Assembly (NCBI GenBank): GCA_019637225.1
Contig: JAHBWC010000043.1
Location: 1-64,000 of the forward strand
Direction: 5' to 3'
Length of the DNA: 64,000 bases
Origin: Labilithrix sp.
GTDB lineage: Bacteria; Myxococcota_A; Polyangia; Polyangiales; Polyangiaceae
Shown: positions 31,253 to 39,113 of the stretch, piece after piece
How positions within the stretch are numbered: the stretch's first letter is position 1
Layout of the letters: every line of letters begins with the position of its first letter
Made by a program: the position numbers and the translations under genes
The notes under the pieces: model-generated
What the model was told of the DNA's origin: nothing
Seen by the model: the letters and a program-made list of their open reading frames with translations, nothing else
Databases searched by the model: none

Positions 31253-32893
31253 ATGAAGAAGATCCTCGGTCTCGCTGCGATCCTCGCTCTGTCGTCGCCG
31301 CTTGCGTGTGTCGAGAGCCTCGACGAGTCCGTCGAGAGCGCCGAGAGCAGCCTCGACGGCGCGAAGATCCAGCAGCTCGGCACGATCGCCTACGGCGAGA
31401 CGCGCACCGCGAGCTACTCGAACCCGCTTCGCTACCGCGCCTTCAAGATGACGGGCACGAAGGGCGATCAGGTCCGCATCGTCGTGAAGTCGACGACCGG
31501 CGGCGCGCCGATCGCGTGGCTGCTCGGCCCCGGCTTCGGCGTCGTCGCCACCGACGACGGCAACGGCGAGAACACGAACACCGCGACGGTGAAGAAGACC
31601 CTCGTCACGACGGGCACCTACTACGTCGCGTTCCGCGAGATCGATCTCGCCAACTCGACGTTCGAGGTCAGCCTCTACGACGATCGGCCCGCGCCGCCGC
31701 CGCCGCCGCCGCCTCCGCCGCCTCCGCCGACGCCCGACGGCGACGTCTTCGACCCGGCGTGGTGCACTGGCGCCGATCTCTCGAAGGCCGACCTCGTCGC
31801 GCGCTTCCCGCTCTCCACGAGCAAGGTGAGCCTCGGCCCCGTCCGCCTCCGCGCGAAGACGCGACTCTGTCAGGATCAGACCGGCTGCCAGGAGTGGCAG
31901 AACGCGACCGAGGTTCCCTTCTACAAGGTGACCTGGAGCAGCAACCGCTACACGACGAGCTCGCCGACGTCGATCGCGGTGCCCGCGACGGGCACGGCGG
32001 ACCTCTCGATCACGACGAGCTCGACGGCGATCTCGCTCGACGTCGGCGGACTCTCGCTCGGGAGCTCGACGTCGCTGTCGAACACGCCGTCGTGGGACTT
32101 CCGGATGCCGACCCTGGACGGCGCGTCTGTGCAGGTCGGGAGCTGGCTGCCGTCGACGGGCAGCTACCTCTCCTTCTACCAGAAGAAGATCACGAGCACG
32201 TGCATCCAGGCCCTCTCGACCGGCCGCATCTACAACGCGTCGGGCAACGGGCAGTACACCGAGGTCGCCGCGTCGATCTACGGCAAGTACGACGCGCCGA
32301 CCCCGCCCGCGCCTCCGCCGACGCCGACGAACACGGTCTTCGATCCGTCGTGGTGCACGGGGAGCCCCATCACGAAGAGCGAGGCGCTCGCCAAGTTCCA
32401 GCCCGCCGCGACCACGGCGACGCTCGGCGCGGTGCAGCTCGACGGACGCCAGCGCGCTTGCCACGATCAGACCGGCTGCCAGGCGTGGCAGCCGACGACG
32501 TCGCTCCCGTTCTACAAGGTGACGTGGAGCAGCAACCGCTACACGACGAGCGAGGCGCGCTCGCTCACGACGCCCTCGAACGGCAAGGCGACCCTCTCGG
32601 TCACGTCGAGCTCGATCGCGATCGACCTCGGCCTCGAGGACTACCCGACGCTCTCGCTCGGGAGCTCGACGTCGCTGTCGAACACGCCGTCGTGGGACTT
32701 CCGGATGCCGACCCTGGACGGCGCGTCGGTGCAGGTCGGGAGCTGGCTCCCGTCGACGGGCAGCTACCTCTCGTTCTACCAGAAGACCGTGACGAACCAC
32801 TGCCTCCAGGCCCTCTCCACCGGTCGCATCTACGCGCCGTCGAACGACGGCCGCTACACCGAGTACTCGGCGTCGTTCAACAGCCAGTACTGA
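31253..32893 (+). CDS. Secreted protein: PPC-like domain, poly-Pro linker and two near-identical C-terminal domains
   Basis: 546 residues, ATG 31253 with GGAG nearby. The signal ends SSPLAC (a weak lipobox with Pro at -3). Residues about 40-142 are a PPC-like beta-sandwich (GDQVRIVVKS, TTGTYYVAFREID). A run of twelve or so prolines follows. Two copies of a domain of about 185 residues (about 163-348 and 361-546) both start VFDP(A/S)WCTG and share CHDQTGCQ-like, WSSNRYTTS and SWDFRMPTLDGAS segments, separated by a second Pro linker. The two copies contain a 136-bp stretch that is almost identical in DNA. No catalytic motif; a lectin-like or binding role is possible. Conserved Cys pairs suggest disulfides. 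Confidence 0.83.
   Translation: MKKILGLAAILALSSPLACVESLDESVESAESSLDGAKIQQLGTIAYGETRTASYSNPLRYRAFKMTGTKGDQVRIVVKSTTGGAPIAWLLGPGFGVVATDDGNGENTNTATVKKTLVTTGTYYVAFREIDLANSTFEVSLYDDRPAPPPPPPPPPPPPTPDGDVFDPAWCTGADLSKADLVARFPLSTSKVSLGPVRLRAKTRLCQDQTGCQEWQNATEVPFYKVTWSSNRYTTSSPTSIAVPATGTADLSITTSSTAISLDVGGLSLGSSTSLSNTPSWDFRMPTLDGASVQVGSWLPSTGSYLSFYQKKITSTCIQALSTGRIYNASGNGQYTEVAASIYGKYDAPTPPAPPPTPTNTVFDPSWCTGSPITKSEALAKFQPAATTATLGAVQLDGRQRACHDQTGCQAWQPTTSLPFYKVTWSSNRYTTSEARSLTTPSNGKATLSVTSSSIAIDLGLEDYPTLSLGSSTSLSNTPSWDFRMPTLDGASVQVGSWLPSTGSYLSFYQKTVTNHCLQALSTGRIYAPSNDGRYTEYSASFNSQY
32051..32186 (+). repeat. 136-bp direct repeat, copy 1
   Basis: Nearly identical to 32651-32786, exactly 600 bp downstream; I count three mismatches. 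It codes the core of the duplicated domain. Confidence 0.9.
32651..32786 (+). repeat. 136-bp direct repeat, copy 2
   Basis: Partner of 32051-32186. The flanking parts of the two domains are much more diverged than this core, including at silent positions, which points to recent gene conversion. Confidence 0.9.
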
Positions 32894-32923
32894 GCGCACC
32901 TCGGTCGAGGAAGGCGAGCACGA

Positions 32924-33823
32924 CTAGGACGCCGCCTTCGGATGCGGAGGCTGCGCGAGATCCGGGCGCACGATGACTTTGTCGTCGTGCGCCGTGATCT
33001 TTTCGGCGCGCTTGCCGTCGGCCGCGCTCTCGACCGCGTCGACGAGGTCTTCGGAGCTCAGCTCGTGCATCGGGCTCTTCTCTTCGTCCTCGAGGCGCAT
33101 CGCTTCGAGGACGAGCGCGCCGACCGAGGCCCGCGGCGCCGGCAGGTTCTTGCTCTCGCGCGGCTGGAAGGAGAACCGCCCCGCGCGCCAGGAGAGCACC
33201 TCGCGGAGCACCTCGAGCGCGGGTCGCGGCGCTCCGGCGACCTCGGTGCTCGCGAACAGACCGTCGGTCAGCGTGAGCGAGGCGCGCTTGCCGCTCATCG
33301 CCACGACCTCGATGAGCCCGCTCCGGCGCTCCATCTCGAACATCATGAGGAGGCTCGCGAGCGGGAACGCCGAGAGGTCGCCCCGGATGGCCGCCGCAGC
33401 CGTCGCCGACGATGGAGAGCCGTCCACTTCCTTGCCGTCGAGCCGGCGCGCCATCGCGATGAGCGCGCCGATCTGAGCGACGATCTCGTCGTTCGTGATC
33501 GGGCGCGCGAGGAAGACATCTGCACCCGCGTTCAGGGTTTGCGCGTGGACGCTCCTGTCGGTCAGCTCTCCGACGAACAGGATCGGCACCTTCGAGAGGG
33601 CGCCGGCCTCCGTGCGGACCTTGCGCGCCACCCAGGCGCCGTCGATGTCGGGCAGCTCGGGGCTGAGGACGATGCAGTCCGGCAGGGTCTCGCTCGCTTT
33701 GCGAAACCCGACGACGGCCTCACCGGAGGCGTCGACGACATAGCCTTTCTCCTGAAGGGCGCGGACGAGGGCGGTCACGGCCCACTCGTCCCCGTCGATC
33801 ACGAGCACACGGCCCCGGATCAC
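32924..33823 (-). CDS. Pseudo-receiver plus DUF4388 regulator
   Basis: 299 residues from GTG 33823. The N-terminal receiver fold keeps the first acidic site (VLVIDGDEW), but the phospho-acceptor Asp is replaced: DCIVLSPELPDIDG has Ser where DxxM/LP-type receivers have Asp. The conserved Lys of the KP motif is Arg (LARPITND). It is thus unlikely to be phosphorylated. DUF4388 follows (about 150-260: GDLSAFPLASLLMMFEMERRSGLIEV), a domain linked to gliding and signalling proteins in myxobacteria. The start is 9 nt after the phytanoyl dioxygenase stop, so it could be the third gene of that operon. Confidence 0.87.
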   Translation of the reverse strand: MIRGRVLVIDGDEWAVTALVRALQEKGYVVDASGEAVVGFRKASETLPDCIVLSPELPDIDGAWVARKVRTEAGALSKVPILFVGELTDRSVHAQTLNAGADVFLARPITNDEIVAQIGALIAMARRLDGKEVDGSPSSATAAAAIRGDLSAFPLASLLMMFEMERRSGLIEVVAMSGKRASLTLTDGLFASTEVAGAPRPALEVLREVLSWRAGRFSFQPRESKNLPAPRASVGALVLEAMRLEDEEKSPMHELSSEDLVDAVESAADGKRAEKITAHDDKVIVRPDLAQPPHPKAAS

Positions 33824-33829
33824 TGCTCG

Positions 33830-33838
33830 TATTTAGCA
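33830..33838 (-). promoter_or_regulatory. Possible extended -10 element overlapping the phyH stop codon
   Basis: TGCTAAATA, 6 nt before GTG 33823. It consists of the last Cys codon and TAA stop of the upstream gene plus three bases, so the match may be chance. Confidence 0.25.
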
Positions 33839-34624
33839 TGCGCGCTCGCCAGCCGCGAAAACCCTGACAAAAGTCCGGGGCGCACGCTTCCTCCGTCGGC
33901 ACGCCGTGGCGCCATCCATGTAACAAACGCTGAGCGCGCGCCGCGCATGCCCCGTGGTCGAGCGGCCGGAGCGGTGCCACACGTGGTTGTGGATGAGCAG
34001 CACTTCGCCGGCGACCGCCGGGATCGGAAGCGCGAGCGTCTCGGCGTCGACCGGGTCGAGCTTGTCCTTCGGCACCACGCCGCCGAGCGGCGTCGCGAGC
34101 CCGGCCTTGTGCGTGCCGGGCGCGACCTCGACGCAGCCGCCGCCGACGGGAGCGTCGTCGAGCGCGGTCCAGACCTGAAGCGTCGGCTCGCGATCGAGCC
34201 CCCAGAAGTCGCCGCCGTCCTGATGCCACGGCAGGTCCGAGCCGCCGCCCGCGTGCTTGTTCATGAGAAACGCGCGGTAGAGCGTGACGTCGGCGTCGGG
34301 ATAGACCCGAGCCGCGACGCGACGGAAGACGTCGCTCGCGAGCCAGTCCCAGAACAAGGGATCGAGCTCGAGCTTCTCGACCTTGCGGTACGCGAGCGAC
34401 GGGCCCTTCCAGCCCTTGCCGTACTCGAGGTCCTCGTAGCGCCCCGACTCGGAGTCGTGCTGGAAGAAGAGGCCGGGGTAGCTCACCTCGCCGAGCATGA
34501 TCGCGTCGGCGCGCGCGCGGAGCCGCGCGACGGTCTCGTCGTCGGCGAGCTTGCCGAGGCGCGCCCAGCCGTGCTCGAGGTAGTGGGCGACGGCTCGATC
34601 GAGCTCCGCGTCGTCGGGGCTCAT
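33833..34624 (-). CDS. Phytanoyl-CoA dioxygenase (PhyH) family protein
   Basis: 263 residues, ATG 34624 overlapping the upstream stop as ATGA. The Fe(II)/2-oxoglutarate site is visible: the HxD pair in LPWHQDGGDFWG (near residue 131) and the distal His/Arg in IHNHVWHRSGRS (near 215-222). The N-terminal LEHGWARLG and YPGLFFQ segments also fit the family. It probably hydroxylates a small molecule; the substrate is not evident. It is translated together with an aldo/keto reductase, which suggests a two-step oxidation/reduction of one compound. The C-terminal 25 residues are Arg-rich and may be poorly ordered. Confidence 0.88.
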   Translation of the reverse strand: MSPDDAELDRAVAHYLEHGWARLGKLADDETVARLRARADAIMLGEVSYPGLFFQHDSESGRYEDLEYGKGWKGPSLAYRKVEKLELDPLFWDWLASDVFRRVAARVYPDADVTLYRAFLMNKHAGGGSDLPWHQDGGDFWGLDREPTLQVWTALDDAPVGGGCVEVAPGTHKAGLATPLGGVVPKDKLDPVDAETLALPIPAVAGEVLLIHNHVWHRSGRSTTGHARRALSVCYMDGATACRRRKRAPRTFVRVFAAGERAC

Positions 34625-35625
34625 CAGCGGACGTACTTCGTGTCGGTGCCCGTCCACGTCCGGTAGAGCGCGTCGACGGTCGCGCGGACGTCGGGCGCGA
34701 GGGTGCGCCCGCACGCGCGGACGCCCTCTTCGAGCTGAGCGACGCTGGCCGGGCCGAGCAGGATCGAGTCGACGCCCTCCGCGCCCGCGAGCCACGCATA
34801 CGAAAGCTCGACCAGGCTCATCTCCGCGGCCTTCGCGACCTCCGCGAGCGCGTCGACGCGATCGAACATCGCGTCCGTGAAGTAGCGGCCTTGGTAGAGG
34901 CGGTTTCGGTCGAAGCGCGAGCCCTTCTGCGTGGAGCCGTCGCGCGCGTGTTTGCCCGAGAGCAGGCCGCCCGCGAGCGGGTTGTAGACCACCGTGTGAA
35001 CCCGGTAGCGCCGCGCGAAGGCGAACCACTCGACGTCGAGCTGACGGATGAGCACGTTGTAGAGCTGCTGCGCGACGACCGGCCGGGGCAGCCCGCGCCG
35101 GGCGAGCGCCTCGGTCGAGCCGAGGTGCATCATCTCGAGCACCTGCCAGGCGGCGTAGTTCGACACGCCCCACGCGAGGATCTTCTTCTTGTCGAGGAGC
35201 TCGGCGACGGCGTCGAGCGTCGCCTCGATCGGCGTGTCGTGATCGGGCACGTGGAGGTAGTAGAGGTCGACCCGATCGGTCGCGAGCCGCCTCAGGCTCT
35301 CGTCGATCGCCGCGGTGAGCCGCGCGGGGCTCAGGCCCTCGGGCTTTCCGTCGACGCGGCCGAAGCCGCACTTGGTCGCGAGGACGATGTCGTCGCGCTT
35401 GCCCTTGAGCGCCTCGCCGACGATGCGCTCGGAGGCGCCGTCGACGTACGCGTTCGCGGTGTCGACGTGGCGGACGCCGAGCTCGAGCGCCCGCGCGAGG
35501 ATCCGCTTCGACTCGGCCTCGTCGGTGCGCCGGCCGAAGTTCATCGCGCCGAGGCAGACGGGCGCACCGCCGGCGGCCGCGGGGCTGCGGACCTCGAGCA
35601 CGTCTTGGAGGAGGGACGTTTTCAC
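34624..35625 (-). CDS. Aldo/keto reductase
   Basis: 333 residues from GTG 35625. The AKR catalytic tetrad can be placed: Asp and Tyr in VDTANAY (about residues 54 and 59), Lys in ATKCGFG (about 84), His in LYYLHVPDHD (about 119). NADPH-site segments are YNPLAGGLLSGKH and ILLGPASVAQLEEG. Reduces or oxidises carbonyl/alcohol groups; substrate unknown. First gene of a chain with PhyH (ATGA overlap) and possibly the pseudo-receiver gene. The divergent promoter region holds a near-perfect palindromic operator. Confidence 0.93.
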   Translation of the reverse strand: MKTSLLQDVLEVRSPAAAGGAPVCLGAMNFGRRTDEAESKRILARALELGVRHVDTANAYVDGASERIVGEALKGKRDDIVLATKCGFGRVDGKPEGLSPARLTAAIDESLRRLATDRVDLYYLHVPDHDTPIEATLDAVAELLDKKKILAWGVSNYAAWQVLEMMHLGSTEALARRGLPRPVVAQQLYNVLIRQLDVEWFAFARRYRVHTVVYNPLAGGLLSGKHARDGSTQKGSRFDRNRLYQGRYFTDAMFDRVDALAEVAKAAEMSLVELSYAWLAGAEGVDSILLGPASVAQLEEGVRACGRTLAPDVRATVDALYRTWTGTDTKYVR

Positions 35626-35683
35626 GCGGCGGGATTTGCACCGCGGGCGCCTCGAGCGTCAAGGACGGCTCTTCGATCGAGGC

Positions 35684-35712
35684 TGGAACGTAACTCATGG
35701 ATGAGTTACTAT
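35684..35712 (+). promoter_or_regulatory. Promoter of the phosphofructokinase gene with operator in the spacer
   Basis: TGGAAC (35684-35689), 17-nt spacer, TACTAT (35707-35712). The spacer is almost wholly occupied by the palindrome at 35690-35709. Transcription would start near 35719. Confidence 0.4.
35690..35709. promoter_or_regulatory. Perfect 9-bp palindromic operator (TetR/MarR-like)
   Basis: GTAACTCAT-GG-ATGAGTTAC: two perfect 9-nt arms around a 2-nt centre, A+T-rich against a very G+C-rich background. It lies 65 bp from the aldo/keto reductase start and 85 bp from the phosphofructokinase start. Size and symmetry fit a TetR- or MarR-family dimer. No such regulator gene is in the window. 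Confidence 0.75.
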
Positions 35713-35731
35713 GTCGCAAAGAGTCGTCACT

Positions 35732-35752
35732 CACGGGCTCGCGGAGCCCGTG
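35732..35752 (+). promoter_or_regulatory. Leader hairpin of phosphofructokinase mRNA
   Basis: CACGGGCT-CGCGG-AGCCCGTG, a perfect 8-bp stem with a 5-nt loop, between the predicted transcription start and the ribosome site. Could act as a stabiliser or attenuator. Confidence 0.45.
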
Positions 35753-35793
35753 GCGGCCCTAGTAGACTGCCCGCCGGACTCCTTCGGAGACAC

Positions 35794-37113
35794 ATGACGA
35801 ACGACAAGCTCGCGATCCTCGTCGGCGGAGGCCCTGCGCCTGGCATCAACAGCGTGATCGGCGCGGCGACGATCCGCGCCTGCCTCTCGGGCGTCGAGGT
35901 CATCGGCGTTCAGGACGGCTTCCGCTGGCTCATCGAGGGCGACACCAGCCGCTTCTCCGCCCTCTCCATCGCCGACACGAGTCGCATCCACTTCCGCGGC
36001 GGCTCGCACCTCGGCATCTCGCGCGCGAACCCGACGAAGAGCCCCGAGCTCCTCGCGCGTTGCCTCGACACGCTCGACCGCCTCGGCGTCGGCATGCTCG
36101 TCACGATCGGCGGCGACGACACGTGCTTCAGCGCGGCGAGCCTCGCGAAGGCGTCGAAGGGACGTCTCCGCGTCGTCCACGTGCCGAAGACGATCGACAA
36201 CGATCTCGATCTGCCGCAGGACGTCTACACGTTCGGCTTCCAGACCGCGCGCCACATCGGCGTCGAGATCGTCAAGAACCTGATGGTCGACGCGAAGACG
36301 ACCTCGCGCTGGTACTTCACGGTCGCGATGGGCCGGAAGGCCGGGCACCTCGCGCTCGGCATCGGCAAGGCGGCGGGCGCGACCCTCACGCTCGTTCCCG
36401 AGGAGTTCACCGCGCGCGCGAACAACGGCAGCGTGCGCCTGCGCGACGTGGTCGACACGCTCGCAGGGGCGATCATCAAGCGGCTCTCGCACGGCCGCGC
36501 CGACGGCGTCGCGGTGCTCGCCGAGGGCCTCGTCGAGGTCGTCGACACGGCGGACATCGAGGGCCTCGAGGGCGTCGAGCGCGACGCGCACGGCCACATC
36601 CGCATCGCCGAGGTCGACTTCGGCAATATCGTGAAGGCCGCCGTGCAGCGGGAGCTCGCCCAGCTCCACATCAAGAGCACGATCGTCTCGAAGAACATCG
36701 GCTACGAGCTCCGCTGCGCCGATCCGATCCCCTTCGACATGGAGTACACGCGCGACCTCGGCTACTGCGCGGCGCGCTACGCGATCGAAGGCGGCGACCA
36801 GGCGCTCATCAGCATCCAGCGCGGTCGCTTCGTCCCCGTGCCGTTCGACAAGATCATGGACCCGCAAACGGGCCGCATGCGCGTCCGCATGGTCGACGTC
36901 GAGTCCGACCGCTACAAGATCGCGCGGAGCTACATGCTCCGCCTCCGCGCCGAGGACTTCAAGGACAGGGTCGAGCTCGCGCGCCTCGCGCAGGCGGCGA
37001 ACATGAAGCCGTCCGAGTTCGTCGAGCGCTTCGGCTACCTCGCCGAGGGCGACACGCGCACGAGCCTCGCGCCGATGCGCGCGGCCACGCCGAGCCATCC
37101 GCCCGACGCGTGA
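35794..37113 (+). CDS. 6-phosphofructokinase, pyrophosphate-dependent type
   Basis: 439 residues from ATG 35794 with a GGAG ribosome site. The phosphoryl-donor loop begins GGGPAPGIN. The key selector residues are GGDDT (about 106-110) and PKTIDND (131-137): ATP enzymes have GGDGS and PGTIDND, while Asp and Lys at these places mark PPi-dependent enzymes. MGRKAGHLALG (about 180) binds fructose 6-phosphate. The reaction is reversible phosphorylation of fructose 6-phosphate in glycolysis/gluconeogenesis. The gene has its own operator-bearing promoter and a hairpin leader, so expression is probably regulated. The PPi preference is inferred from the two motifs. Confidence 0.92.
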   Translation: MTNDKLAILVGGGPAPGINSVIGAATIRACLSGVEVIGVQDGFRWLIEGDTSRFSALSIADTSRIHFRGGSHLGISRANPTKSPELLARCLDTLDRLGVGMLVTIGGDDTCFSAASLAKASKGRLRVVHVPKTIDNDLDLPQDVYTFGFQTARHIGVEIVKNLMVDAKTTSRWYFTVAMGRKAGHLALGIGKAAGATLTLVPEEFTARANNGSVRLRDVVDTLAGAIIKRLSHGRADGVAVLAEGLVEVVDTADIEGLEGVERDAHGHIRIAEVDFGNIVKAAVQRELAQLHIKSTIVSKNIGYELRCADPIPFDMEYTRDLGYCAARYAIEGGDQALISIQRGRFVPVPFDKIMDPQTGRMRVRMVDVESDRYKIARSYMLRLRAEDFKDRVELARLAQAANMKPSEFVERFGYLAEGDTRTSLAPMRAATPSHPPDA

Positions 37114-37117
37114 CGCG

Positions 37118-37555
37118 TCACTCCGCGGTCGCGGCGAAGCCTTCGAGCAGCGGCGCGACGGCGGGGGTCTTGCGCGGACGTCCGCGCGGGCGTCGCGCCG
37201 GCGTCTGATCGGGCGAGAGCACGACCGCCTCGGCGTCGGGGCGCGCGCGTCGCGCCGGCCGCGGCAGCGCGATCGCGTCGAGGCGCGCACGGAGCGCGAC
37301 GTCGGACTCCGCGTAGACCCGCGCGTACGCGAGCGCGCGCTGCGCCTGCTGGAGCAGCGCGTCTTGGCGCTCCTGGAGGCGATCGCGCGCGACGTCGACG
37401 AGCACTTGCGCCGAGACGACGGCGTCCGCCGCGGCGTCCGCCTCGGACGCGAGGCCGGCGAGCGTGGTCGCGTCGAGGTCACCGAAACGCACGTCGGCGA
37501 GATCGCTCGCGAAGACATCGAGGAGGGCCTGGAGGGCAGGAGGAGTGGCGCTCAT
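37118..37555 (-). CDS. Small helical protein with C-terminal AT-hook
   Basis: 145 residues from ATG 37555; an ATG at 37567 is in frame, but a TATGCT -10 element overlaps it and ends 7 nt before 37555, favouring the shorter form. Residues 1-85 are Ala/Leu-rich helix (LASEADAAADAVVSAQVLVDVA, shortened here: ADAVVSAQVLVDVARD). Residues about 115-130 hold RRPRGRPRKTP, an AT-hook that binds the minor groove of A+T-rich DNA. In a very G+C-rich genome such proteins often act as architectural or promoter-targeting factors. Converges on the phosphofructokinase gene with a 4-bp gap. No enzyme motif. Confidence 0.75.
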   Translation of the reverse strand: MSATPPALQALLDVFASDLADVRFGDLDATTLAGLASEADAAADAVVSAQVLVDVARDRLQERQDALLQQAQRALAYARVYAESDVALRARLDAIALPRPARRARPDAEAVVLSPDQTPARRPRGRPRKTPAVAPLLEGFAATAE

Positions 37556-37562
37556 GAGACTG

Positions 37563-37568
37563 AGCATA
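37563..37568 (-). promoter_or_regulatory. -10 element of the AT-hook gene, leaderless
   Basis: TATGCT on the minus strand, 7 nt before ATG 37555. It decides the start codon choice. Confidence 0.45.
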
Positions 37569-37756
37569 CGTTCAGTTGTTGCTCGAGGCCAGATCTTTCA
37601 CGCCTGCGGGCGCGCGCGGCGGCGGGCGCTCGCACGGGAGAGGCTCACGGCACCCCTCGGGACCGCCCTCTCCCCCGCGTCGCCCATTCGTTCTCCCGCG
37701 TGTCGTCCGTTCGTTGGCTTGTCATCCGCCGTCCGCGGACCGATCGTGGGTCCCGG

Positions 37757-39106
37757 ATGCGCAAGCTCACCAGCCTCCTCGTGCCCGCTCCGCTCGCCCT
37801 CTTCGCCCTCTTCGCATGCGAACAGGACTCGAGCAGCGGCGGCGGCGCGCTGCCCCTCGTCGACGCGAGCCTCGCCGATTACACGCCTCCGCCGCCCTTC
37901 GACGCGAACGCGCCGGAGACCGCGACGGATCTTCCCGTCACGGTCACGATCACGGGGCGCGACGGCCCGAAGGCGAGCGTTCGCGTCGTCTTCCACGACG
38001 CGGCCGGCGCGATCCTCGAGACGAAGGTCACGGGTGCCGACGGCAAGGCGACGAGCTCCGGCACGCCGGCGATGGTGAGCGCGCTGCTCGAGCTGCGCGG
38101 AGCGCGCGAGATCGTCACGTGGACCGGCGTGGAGGCCGGCGATCAGCTCGCGATACGCGACCCCGGAGCGCAGGAGCCGCTCGGCACGCTCGACGTCGCG
38201 CTCCCGGGCCCCTTCGGGAACGCGGTCGAGTACGTCGTCAAGGCGGGCCAGTGCAACGCGCTCGGCGACGCGGAGGGAGCGTCGCTCACGCTCTACCCCC
38301 GCTGCGTCGGCGGGCAGGCGGCCGTCCTCGCGTTCGCGCTTTCCTCCGGCGGCACCGTCGACGGCGTCGCGTTCGCGAAGGGCAAGTCCTTTCCGAGCGA
38401 CGGCGGCGCGGCGGCCGTCGCGACCGGCGACTGGCAGGTGCCCGGCACCTTCGAGCTCACCGTCCTGAATCCCCCGGCGGACGCGTTCCTCGCGAGCGAG
38501 CTCACCGAGATCGTCGACGGCGTCGGCTACTCCGACCCGCCCCAGACGGGACAGGGCACGACCTACTCGTTCAAGACGGCGCCCGGCTTCGCCGACGCCT
38601 ACCAGGTGAGCACGGGCTTTTCGTCGGCGAGCACGCCACGCAAGGTCATCAAGCGCCTCGGGCCGGCGGCGACCGCGAGCCTCGACGCCGCCACGCTGCT
38701 GCCGCCGATCACGGCGACGTCGCTCGACGCGACGGACCCGCGCCGCCCCGTGCTGGGCTGGACCTCGCCGTCGACCGCGGGCGCGGACGGCGGGATCGTG
38801 CAGATCGGCTACGCCGATGCGCTGGGCGGCAGCGCCTTCTGGACCTTCGTGGTGCCGCCCGGCTCGAAGAGCGTGACCGCGCCGGCGATGCCCGCCGACG
38901 TCGGGGGCTTCTTGCCCGGTGGGGCGGACGTCTTCTACGGCGGTCCGCGCGTCCTCTTCATCGAGGCCGACGTCCTGCCGAGCTACGCGTCGTTCCGACG
39001 ACAGCCGGGATCGCTCGTCGACGTGCTGGGTGGCACGTTCGACCTCCCCGTCGTTCCGGTGAACGGAACGTTTCGTTTGACCGGATTCATCGCCCAGCCC
39101 GGCTGA
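37757..39106 (+). CDS. Lipoprotein with Ig-like domain, function unknown
   Basis: 449 residues, ATG 37757. The signal ends ALFALFAC, a lipobox, then a Ser/Gly and Pro/Asp linker. Residues about 60-140 look like a carboxypeptidase-regulatory or Ig-like fold (VTVTITGRDGPKASVRVV, then TKVTGADGKATSS). The rest (about 150-450) is beta-rich without recognisable motifs (PGTFELTVLNPP, VLGWTSPSTAGADGG). Similar big lipoproteins with an Ig start are frequent in this group. No partner genes are adjacent on the strand. Likely an exported binding or structural protein. Confidence 0.75.
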   Translation: MRKLTSLLVPAPLALFALFACEQDSSSGGGALPLVDASLADYTPPPPFDANAPETATDLPVTVTITGRDGPKASVRVVFHDAAGAILETKVTGADGKATSSGTPAMVSALLELRGAREIVTWTGVEAGDQLAIRDPGAQEPLGTLDVALPGPFGNAVEYVVKAGQCNALGDAEGASLTLYPRCVGGQAAVLAFALSSGGTVDGVAFAKGKSFPSDGGAAAVATGDWQVPGTFELTVLNPPADAFLASELTEIVDGVGYSDPPQTGQGTTYSFKTAPGFADAYQVSTGFSSASTPRKVIKRLGPAATASLDAATLLPPITATSLDATDPRRPVLGWTSPSTAGADGGIVQIGYADALGGSAFWTFVVPPGSKSVTAPAMPADVGGFLPGGADVFYGGPRVLFIEADVLPSYASFRRQPGSLVDVLGGTFDLPVVPVNGTFRLTGFIAQPG

Positions 39107-39113
39107 TCGGCGC

